This document shows positions 58,346 to 64,000 of a DNA stretch of 64,000 nucleotides, piece by piece (position 1 is the first letter of the stretch; the number at the start of each line of letters is the position of its first letter). The stretch comes from Borreliella californiensis (GTDB lineage: Bacteria > Spirochaetota > Spirochaetia > Borreliales > Borreliaceae). The stretch spans positions 1-64,000 of the forward strand of contig NZ_JACHFB010000002.1 of assembly GCF_014205885.1 (NCBI RefSeq). The letters run 5' to 3'. A model generated the notes under the pieces. The model was not told the DNA's origin. It saw only the letters and a list, made by a program, of their open reading frames with translations, and ran no database searches. The position numbers and the translations under genes were made by a program.

Positions 58346-59404
58346 ATGAAAATATCAGTAATAGGAGCAGGTGCTTGGGGAACAGCTATTGCAAAGTCTT
58401 TGGCAGATAAATTTGATTTTAATATTTTTTTATGGTCTTTTGAAGAAGATGTTAAGAATGGTATTAATAATGATAATGTTAATGCCAAATATTTAAAGGG
58501 AATTAAATTGCCAAAAAATTTAGTTGCAAGTTCAGATTTGTTTGAGGTCGCAACAATGTCTGATTATATTTTCATTGCAACGCCTTCTCTTTTTACTGTT
58601 GATATTTTAAAAAAATTGGATCAATTTTTACATTCTTTAGAGGTAAAGCCAAAGTTAGCAATACTTACAAAAGGATTTATTACTTTTGATGGCAAAACTC
58701 AGACAGTTGTTGAAGCTGCTGAGAGAGTTATGAGAGGATATACAGACGAAATTACTTATATTGTTGGGCCAAGTCATGCTGAGGAAGTTGGGCTTGGAGT
58801 GATAACAGGACTTGTTGCGGCTAGTAATAATAGAGAAAATGCATATTTGTTTATTAATTTATTTAGTAAAACTTCAATTTCTTTATTTTATAGCAATGAT
58901 GTTTTTGGGGTGCAAATAGCAGCGGCTTTAAAAAATGTGTTTGCGATTGCATTTGGAATTTTGGATGCTTATAAATTGAATTATCCTAATTTAATAGGCA
59001 GCAATACAGAGTCATTTTTATTTTCAATATCCTTGAATAATATAAAGGACATTGCAATTGAGCTTGGGGGGAAAAATATTGAAACGTTTTTATTTTTGTC
59101 TGGTTCTGGCGATTTAGATGTTACTTGTAGAAGCATGTTTGGGAGAAATAGACGATTTGGTAATGAAATTGTGAGCAAAAATATTTTAGAAAGCTTTTTT
59201 AGTATAGATGATTTGATAAGCAATATTGAAAAAATTGGATATTTGCCAGAGGGAGTTTTGGCTGCTAAATCAATTTTTTCCTTTTTTAAACAATTAAATC
59301 GTGATCTCAATCCCAATAGCTTGTTAGGCGTTATATATAAAATTTTGAATAAAGAGTTGGAGCCCGAATCTGTTATTGAGTATATGAAAGATGTTGGGCA
59401 ATAA
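58346..59404 (+). CDS. gpsA: NAD(P)-dependent glycerol-3-phosphate dehydrogenase
   Basis: 352 residues. Rossmann start VIGAGAWGTAIAKSLA (5-20), the GPSHAEEVGLG segment (~145-155), the catalytic-lysine ALKNVFAIAFG (about 191-202) and GSGDLDVTCRSMFGRNRRFG (~252-271). Converts dihydroxyacetone phosphate and glycerol 3-phosphate for phospholipid synthesis, and ties into the glycerol metabolism that Rrp1/c-di-GMP is reported to control in the tick. GGGAG ribosome-binding site; followed by a terminator. Confidence 0.97.
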   Translation: MKISVIGAGAWGTAIAKSLADKFDFNIFLWSFEEDVKNGINNDNVNAKYLKGIKLPKNLVASSDLFEVATMSDYIFIATPSLFTVDILKKLDQFLHSLEVKPKLAILTKGFITFDGKTQTVVEAAERVMRGYTDEITYIVGPSHAEEVGLGVITGLVAASNNRENAYLFINLFSKTSISLFYSNDVFGVQIAAALKNVFAIAFGILDAYKLNYPNLIGSNTESFLFSISLNNIKDIAIELGGKNIETFLFLSGSGDLDVTCRSMFGRNRRFGNEIVSKNILESFFSIDDLISNIEKIGYLPEGVLAAKSIFSFFKQLNRDLNPNSLLGVIYKILNKELEPESVIEYMKDVGQ

Positions 59405-59430
59405 AATAAAGCCTCTACAGAGGCTTTATT
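59405..59430. terminator. Bidirectional hairpin terminator between gpsA and the EIIB-like gene
   Basis: AATAAAGCCTC / GAGGCTTTATT gives an 11-bp stem with a 4-base loop (TACA), followed on the plus strand by GTTTTTT and flanked by A-rich sequence on the other side. Serves convergent genes. Confidence 0.8.
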
Positions 59431-59704
59431 GTTTTTTATCATTCATCATATATAAAATTTTATTATAAACATCTTCGATTATTTCAAAATTCATTACAAC
59501 TTCTGTAAGCTCATTAGATTTAATGGTTCCTATTATGTTGTCATTTTGTGTTAAATCGTCTCTTTTGACTAAAGAATTGCTGTCTACTAAAATTTTTATT
59601 CTTGTTAGGTCTTTGTGTATGTTTTTAATATTTTTAATTCCTCCAAAGCATTCTACAATATGCTCTGCTACTTTGATTTTATTTGTTTTTTCTAAATCTA
59701 CCAT
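59426..59704 (-). CDS. Small PTS EIIB (glucose-type)-like protein lacking the phospho-cysteine
   Basis: 92 residues from the ATG at 59704 (AAGGA upstream, 7 bases after the aminopeptidase stop); a longer frame would start inside the aminopeptidase gene. Residues 21-36 align without gaps to glucose-family EIIB: GGIKNIKNIHKDLTRI against the GG.xNI....C.TRL pattern, but the active Cys position is Asp32. It therefore cannot take a phosphoryl group by the normal route. A regulatory or sensor domain derived from EIIB is possible. Corresponds to BB0367. Confidence 0.75.
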   Translation of the reverse strand: MVDLEKTNKIKVAEHIVECFGGIKNIKNIHKDLTRIKILVDSNSLVKRDDLTQNDNIIGTIKSNELTEVVMNFEIIEDVYNKILYMMNDKKQ

Positions 59705-59711
59705 AGTAATT

Positions 59712-61088
59712 TTATTCCTTGTAGAAAGCTTTATATGCCAAGTAAGCATTGTATAAATCAAATTTAGAAGTTATTTCCATTGGAGAATGCATACTTATAA
59801 CGGCAGGGCCCATGTCTATTGTTCTTATTCCATAGCTGGCTAAGAATTTAGCAACAGTTCCTCCTCCTCCTTCTTCTACTTTCCCAAGTGTTGCTACCTG
59901 CCAGGCTATATTGTTTTTATTTAATAATTGTCTAATATAAGAAACAAGTTCAGCATCGGCATCGCTGGCCATACTTTTTCCGCCATGTCCTGTATATTTC
60001 ATTATGGGTATTCCATAGCCAAGTTGAGGAGCATTTTGTTCGTCATGAACTGAATTAAATATTGGGTTTATTGCTGCGCAAACATCAGCAGAAATGCTTT
60101 TTGAATTCCACAAAGCTTTTTGGACGTGAAGATTGTTGTATTCTGATTTTTTAATTTTAAAAATCATGTCAGAAACAAAATATTCAAGATATCTTGAGTC
60201 TAGTCCGGTTGAACCCGTTGAACCAATTTCTTCTTTGTCCACAAGAAAGCAAATGGCTGTTTTGTTTGGAGTCTCTTCAAGATCAAATATGGATTCTAGT
60301 GAAGTGTAAACGCATATTTTGTCATCTTGCCCGTAAGCGCCAATTAAAGCTTTGTCAAATCCAACGTCTTTTGCTGTTCCTGCAGGCACTATTTCAATTT
60401 CTGATGATACGAAATCTTCTTCTTCTATTTTGTATTTTTCTTTTATTAGTTGCAAAGTTGCCAGCTTGACCTTATTTTTTTCTTTTGTTTCAATTGGTAG
60501 GCTTCCAATTAAAATTTTTAGATTTTCTCCTTCAATAATTTCATCTGATTTTTTATTTCTTTGTATTTTTCTATCAAGATGGGGCAAAATGTCGGGAATT
60601 ACAAATACAGGATCATTTTCATTGTCTCCAATGTTGATTTCAACCTTTTCTCCGTTTTTTAAAAATACCACGCCTCTTATTGAAAGAGGTGTAGATAACC
60701 ACTGATACTTTTTTATTCCTCCATAATAGTTGGTTTTAATAAATGTAAGTTCGTTTTCTTCAGAGATTGGTGAAGGTTTTGCATCAAGTCTTGGGGAATC
60801 TGTGTGAGAAACAATGAAATTCATTCCATCTTCAATAGAATTTTTGCCAATAATAGCAAAAGCAACAGATTTTTCTCTACAGGTATAAAAAATTTTATCA
60901 CCTGGCATTAAAATTTTTTTCTCTTCAGCGTTTACAAACCCCACTTTTTTTGCTTTATTTAGAGCATAGGCTGTAACTTCTCTTTCTGTTTTAAATTTAC
61001 TTATAAATTTTTTGTAACCTTCAGAAAAATTGAAAATTTGATTTTTTTCTTCTTCATTTAAATATATCCATGGATTTTGTTTTTTCAT
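59712..61088 (-). CDS. M18 family aminopeptidase
   Basis: 458 residues with the dinuclear-zinc pattern of M18 peptidases: SHTDSPRLDAKP (~93-104), DKEEIGSTGSTG (~286-297) and the C-terminal DMGPAVISMHSPMEI with the final His. Cytoplasmic tetrahedral enzyme releasing N-terminal residues, useful for a peptide-dependent organism. Very strong Shine-Dalgarno (AGGAGG). Probably co-transcribed with the EIIB-like gene downstream. Matches BB0366. Confidence 0.94.
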   Translation of the reverse strand: MKKQNPWIYLNEEEKNQIFNFSEGYKKFISKFKTEREVTAYALNKAKKVGFVNAEEKKILMPGDKIFYTCREKSVAFAIIGKNSIEDGMNFIVSHTDSPRLDAKPSPISEENELTFIKTNYYGGIKKYQWLSTPLSIRGVVFLKNGEKVEINIGDNENDPVFVIPDILPHLDRKIQRNKKSDEIIEGENLKILIGSLPIETKEKNKVKLATLQLIKEKYKIEEEDFVSSEIEIVPAGTAKDVGFDKALIGAYGQDDKICVYTSLESIFDLEETPNKTAICFLVDKEEIGSTGSTGLDSRYLEYFVSDMIFKIKKSEYNNLHVQKALWNSKSISADVCAAINPIFNSVHDEQNAPQLGYGIPIMKYTGHGGKSMASDADAELVSYIRQLLNKNNIAWQVATLGKVEEGGGGTVAKFLASYGIRTIDMGPAVISMHSPMEITSKFDLYNAYLAYKAFYKE

Positions 61089-61158
61089 ATTAATAAGACC
61101 TCCTGCTTCATTTTAACATTTTAATTGTTTTTAAAGTGTGTACAAAATAAATTATTTA

Positions 61159-61188
61159 TTGTAAACTTACTTTTAATTTTAATACAAT
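61159..61188 (+). promoter_or_regulatory. Candidate promoter for the LA7 lipoprotein gene
   Basis: TTGTAA at 61159-61164 and TACAAT at 61183-61188, spacer 18 bases, 25 bases before the LA7 ATG; AAGGGAG serves as the ribosome-binding site between them. The 125-base gap is shared with the divergent aminopeptidase gene. Confidence 0.5.
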
Positions 61189-61213
61189 TAATAAATTATA
61201 AGGGAGAATTTTT

Positions 61214-61798
61214 ATGTGTAAAAATGGTTTTTTAAAAAACTATTTGCTATTGCTTTTACTATTTTTAATAATTGCTTGTACTTCAAAAGACAGCTCAAAT
61301 GAATATGTTGAGGATCAAGAAGCGGATAACTCTTCTAAGCTTGATGATTCTAAAATAGATGAACATACTATTGGGCATGTTTTTCATGCTATGGGAGTAG
61401 TTCATTCAAAAAACGATCGAAAAAGTTTGGGGAAAAATATAAAGGTTTTTTATTTTTCTGAAGAAGATGGACACTTTCAAACAATACCTTCAAAAGAGGG
61501 TGCAAAGTTAATAGTTTATTTTTATGATAATATCTATGCAGGAGAAGCTCCAATTAATATCTCAGGAAAAGAAGCGTTTATTTTTGTTGGGATTACCTCT
61601 GACTTTAAAAAGATTATAAATAGTAATTTACATGGTGCTCGAAGTGATCTTATCGGCACTTTTAAAGATCTTAATATTAAAAATTCAAAATTGGAAATTA
61701 CAGTTGATGAGAATAATTTAGATGCCAAGACTTTCCTTGAATCTGTTAATTATATTATCGATGGTGTTGAAAAAATTTCGCCTATGCTAACGAATTAA
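61214..61798 (+). CDS. la7: P22/LA7 lipoprotein
   Basis: 194 residues, lipobox IIAC (Cys22), then a Glu/Asp/Ser-rich linker and the known LA7 body ([48 protein letters not shown] at the end). LA7/P22 of B. burgdorferi (BB0365) is an immunogenic lipoprotein expressed in the tick and reported to support larval/nymph persistence. Identity is firm from sequence memory; molecular role unknown. Confidence 0.95.
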   Translation: MCKNGFLKNYLLLLLLFLIIACTSKDSSNEYVEDQEADNSSKLDDSKIDEHTIGHVFHAMGVVHSKNDRKSLGKNIKVFYFSEEDGHFQTIPSKEGAKLIVYFYDNIYAGEAPINISGKEAFIFVGITSDFKKIINSNLHGARSDLIGTFKDLNIKNSKLEITVDENNLDAKTFLESVNYIIDGVEKISPMLTN

Positions 61799-61816
61799 TT
61801 TATGTTTTTGATTTTT

Positions 61817-61842
61817 TAGGCTTTAATCTAAATTAAAGCCTA
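61817..61842. terminator. Bidirectional hairpin terminator between LA7 and mgsA
   Basis: TAGGCTTTAAT / ATTAAAGCCTA is a perfect 11-bp stem with loop CTAA, a T-run on each side (61812-61817 and 61843-61846), placed between convergent genes and touching the mgsA stop codon. Confidence 0.85.
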
Positions 61843-62175
61843 TTTTAAAGTCAAGCTCTCAAGTCCTTTTATTAAAATTTCTGCTGTTTTTATATTGGTT
61901 GCAAGTGGTATTTTATGTACATCGCAGAGTCTAATAAGGGCTGACACATCTGGTTCGTGAGGCTGGCTTGTTAGGGGATCTCTAAAGAAAAATATAGCCA
62001 AGATATTTCCTTCAGCTACTTCAGCCCCAATTTGCTGATCTCCCCCCATAGGACCCGATTTATATTTAATAATCTCAAGATCGGTAGCTTGTTGGATTTT
62101 AGACCCTGTTGTTCCTGTTGCAATAAGCTTGAATTTGGATAAGAAGAGATAGTTTTGTTTGACAAAATTTACCAA
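61840..62175 (-). CDS. mgsA: Methylglyoxal synthase, reading frame interrupted at its 5' end
   Basis: Turns dihydroxyacetone phosphate into methylglyoxal. The open frame gives 111 residues with the family core: [29 protein letters not shown] (catalytic Asp), [20 protein letters not shown] (second Asp and His) and [10 protein letters not shown]. It lacks the N-terminal strand and phosphate-binding AHD motif. These are encoded upstream at 62176-62224 in another frame: an ATG at 62224 with AAAAGGAAG before it is followed by 11 A, and only 10 A would give [17 protein letters not shown] leading into this frame. So the gene is off by one base at an A11 tract. TTG at 62175 is the only start left in frame and would give a probably inactive protein. 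Confidence 0.85.
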   Translation of the reverse strand: MVNFVKQNYLFLSKFKLIATGTTGSKIQQATDLEIIKYKSGPMGGDQQIGAEVAEGNILAIFFFRDPLTSQPHEPDVSALIRLCDVHKIPLATNIKTAEILIKGLESLTLK

Positions 62176-62210
62176 ATCTTCCTTTTTTTTATCATGTGCA
62201 ATTAATGCTA

Positions 62211-62221
62211 TTTTTTTTTTT
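62211..62221 (-). repeat. Mononucleotide tract A11 right after the mgsA start codon
   Basis: On the minus strand the sequence is ATG followed by 11 A. One A fewer restores the full MgsA frame; with 11 the frame ends at TGA after ten codons. Such a tract can slip during replication or transcription, and it is also a frequent place for sequencing errors. A second tract of 8 A lies at 62183-62190 in the same gene. Confidence 0.8.
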
Positions 62222-62318
62222 CATTAATTTTCTTCCTTTTCTAATATAAAATAATTTTTGTTGAAATTTAATAAAATTTAGTCATAAATATATTTTTAGA
62301 TTTCAATTTTTTTAGAAT

Positions 62319-64000
62319 TTATATTGGTTCTGGTTTGTGCCATAAAAATCCTTGTCCGTAGTCTATTCCTAGTTCATTTATTTTTTTTAGTATCTCCTCA
62401 TTATACACAAATTCGGCAATAATTTTTATATTTTTTGTATCTGCTATTTTTTTAATAGATTTTATTATTACAAAATCTATTTCACTAGAGTTTATTGCTT
62501 TTATGAAAGATCCGTCTATTTTAAGTAAGTCTATTGGTAGTGTTTTAATATATGAGAGTGATGTATGTCCGCTTCCAAAGTCATCAAGTGCTAGCTTGAT
62601 TCCAAAACTTTTTAATTCTTTAAAATATTTATTTATGATCTCAAAGTTTTCAAGAATTCCAGTTTCTGTTATTTCTAAGCATATATTTTGAAGCGGGATT
62701 TGGCTTTTCAATAAAGTATCTCTTAAAAAGATTCTAAAGTTTTGGGATTTTAATGAATAAGGAGATATATTAATTGAGAAAATGTGAATTCCATTTTTTG
62801 ATACAAAGCTTTTGTATTCTCTTAAAGCCTTTTTAACCACCAATGTATCAACCTCAACAGTTAAATTATATTTGTCTATTAAGTTAAAAATTTGATTGTT
62901 TGGAATTGGTCTGCCCATGTGATCAAAAAGTCTTGTCAAGATTTCTATTTTAGGCTTTAAGTTCTTTTTAAGAGGATTTATTTTTTGATAATAAAGAGTA
63001 AAAAAATCATTTTTTATTGCCTTGAGTATATATTGAAAGATTTTGTTTTGATTTTTTAAAATCACTGCTTCTGGCAGTTCTTCTTTGTATATAGTGGGAT
63101 TAGATTCTTTGTATTCCGATGATATTTTTGTAGCCATCATTAATTTAGGGATTTTTAATTCTAAGTTTTCTTTTAAATTTACCTCTATTATTCCAATATT
63201 GAATTTAAATATAATAATATCTTCTTTTTTAAATGCCAGGGCAATTGTTTTTTTTATTTTTTTGGCAATTGAGATTATTTTCTTTTCACCACCACTTGTG
63301 CATACGATTACTATTAAATTGTTGTGTTTTAGCTTAAAAATATATTCAGAGTATAATGACATTATTTTTGAATACATTATTTTAAGTATTTTTATATTAA
63401 GCTTTTCTTGATTCCCTTTGTATTCATATTCTGCTGTTAGGGATACATCTAGATTAAGCAAATATATTCTTTTTTTTTTGTAAATATCCATATGGTTTAC
63501 TAGTAATTTTTCAATTTCTTTGGCATTTTGAATCTCGTCTTGCGAATCAATAATTTCTAGATATTTATAGTTTTCTATTTCATTAGAGTTTGGTATTTCT
63601 TTAATTGTTATTAATTTATCGATATTGTTTTGAGCGATTGTGCTAATAAATATATCTACATGAAGTTTTTTGTTATTTTTTAAAGTTAAAAGACAATCGG
63701 TTATTAATATATTTTTAAATTCAGGAATAGAATTTGTGCGGTAACTTAAATCTATTTTTTCCAATTTTTCCCAATCTCTGATATCTATGTCGGTTACTTT
63801 TATTATATTCCCAGAGGTTTTCATTGGAAGATTAAGATTTTTACTACCTTTTTCATTGATATAAATAATTTCATTTTTGGTGTTTGTGATGATTACTATT
63901 TCTTTTATGAGCTCTGATAAATTTAAAAAGAAATCCAGAGTTGTGTTTTTATTGTCGCAAAATAGTTTTTTTTGATGTATTAAGCTTTGTTTATATTCTA
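62319..64000 (-). CDS. pdeA: EAL-domain c-di-GMP phosphodiesterase PdeA, partial (5' end outside window)
   Basis: The frame is open from the right edge to its stop, about 560 codons; the ATG at 63824 is internal, because the frame continues upstream with EIIYINEKGSKNL, typical of a PAS-like sensor domain. Order seen: PAS-like end, a degenerate GGDEF-like region, then EAL (63000-62319) with EILTRL in place of EALLRW, CLEITETG, ALDDFGSGHTSL and DYGQGFLWHKP. The metal-binding acidic residues and DDFG are present, so activity is likely. Matches BB0363, the characterised EAL phosphodiesterase PdeA of B. burgdorferi. A gap of ~94 bases separates it from mgsA. Confidence 0.93.
   Translation of the reverse strand, partial: EYKQSLIHQKKLFCDNKNTTLDFFLNLSELIKEIVIITNTKNEIIYINEKGSKNLNLPMKTSGNIIKVTDIDIRDWEKLEKIDLSYRTNSIPEFKNILITDCLLTLKNNKKLHVDIFISTIAQNNIDKLITIKEIPNSNEIENYKYLEIIDSQDEIQNAKEIEKLLVNHMDIYKKKRIYLLNLDVSLTAEYEYKGNQEKLNIKILKIMYSKIMSLYSEYIFKLKHNNLIVIVCTSGGEKKIISIAKKIKKTIALAFKKEDIIIFKFNIGIIEVNLKENLELKIPKLMMATKISSEYKESNPTIYKEELPEAVILKNQNKIFQYILKAIKNDFFTLYYQKINPLKKNLKPKIEILTRLFDHMGRPIPNNQIFNLIDKYNLTVEVDTLVVKKALREYKSFVSKNGIHIFSINISPYSLKSQNFRIFLRDTLLKSQIPLQNICLEITETGILENFEIINKYFKELKSFGIKLALDDFGSGHTSLSYIKTLPIDLLKIDGSFIKAINSSEIDFVIIKSIKKIADTKNIKIIAEFVYNEEILKKINELGIDYGQGFLWHKPEPI

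Noticed and set aside
63824..63824. ATG at 63824 as the start of pdeA
   Set aside because: The same frame is open to the window edge and encodes a PAS-like segment upstream, so this Met is internal.
1..64000. CRISPR arrays, insertion sequences, prophage or plasmid-type genes
   Set aside because: No spaced direct repeats, transposase or integrase motifs, or terminal inverted repeats were seen anywhere in the window.

Overview
The window is a low-GC, AT-homopolymer-rich piece of a Lyme-disease spirochaete chromosome (Borrelia burgdorferi sensu lato / Borreliella). The tandem bmpD-bmpC-bmpA-bmpB lipoprotein genes, the Hk1/Rrp1 two-component pair, the P22/LA7 lipoprotein, the pfs-metK-luxS operon and the overall gene order match the B31 region from about BB0420 to BB0363, read here in the opposite orientation. 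Several proteins, BmpA most clearly, seem to differ from the B31 versions as I remember them at many residues. I therefore suspect another member of the complex (for example a Eurasian genospecies), but cannot name it without alignment. No mobile elements, prophage genes, CRISPR arrays or plasmid-type genes are visible. This is dense core chromosome in which many genes overlap by 1-4 bases.

Layout. Bases 1-214 hold the 3' end of a 23S rRNA and a 5S rRNA. Bases 312-5719 encode hk1-rrp1 (sensor kinase and diguanylate cyclase). A minus-strand block at 5738-10720 carries cheR-cheB-traB-like-adk-dipA. Bases 10970-13861 hold a lipid/dolichol kinase-like gene and a tightly coupled unit with a secreted nuclease. 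Bases 13965-16954 carry a fructose-family PTS permease coupled to manA. Bases 17007-18656 carry the BB0405/BB0406 outer-membrane barrel paralogues. Bases 18822-26797 carry proS, a gltP-like transporter and several Borrelia-specific proteins, including an ankyrin protein and a lipoprotein. Bases 26871-38755 are the large information-processing unit: tRNA-Thr, rpmG, tRNA-Trp, secE, nusG, rplKAJL, rpoBC, rpsL and rpsG. The bmp array follows at 38852-43433, then a trehalase-like gene, mgtE, a HIT protein and BB0378 up to 47547. The minus-strand operon at 51080-47560 is pdeB-pfs-metK-luxS. A plus-strand run at 51205-59404 contains gltX, glyS, tyrS, a ClpA-like ATPase and gpsA. The right end has a PTS EIIB-like protein, an M18 aminopeptidase, LA7, mgsA and the pdeA gene, which runs off the window.

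How the genes work together. The window holds the whole known c-di-GMP synthesis and degradation set of this organism: Rrp1 makes it, and PdeB and PdeA degrade it. Chemotaxis methylation enzymes (CheR, CheB) and the SAM cycle that supplies and recycles their methyl donor (MetK, Pfs, LuxS) are also here. Sugar and nucleoside uptake (PTS permease plus ManA, Bmp nucleoside-binding lipoproteins, DipA porin) and central translation/transcription genes make up most of the rest.

The observations most worth a second look are these. An A11 tract directly after the mgsA start codon puts the gene out of frame. The second ATPase module of the ClpA-like protein has lost its catalytic residues but keeps an IGF ClpP-docking loop. 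The CheB receiver domain lacks every phosphorylation residue. The HD-GYP domain of PdeB has most metal ligands replaced. A stand-alone EIIB-like protein has Asp in place of its phospho-Cys. The PTS permease/manA coupling suggests mannose transport. All functional calls come from reading motifs and recalling families; no database search was possible.
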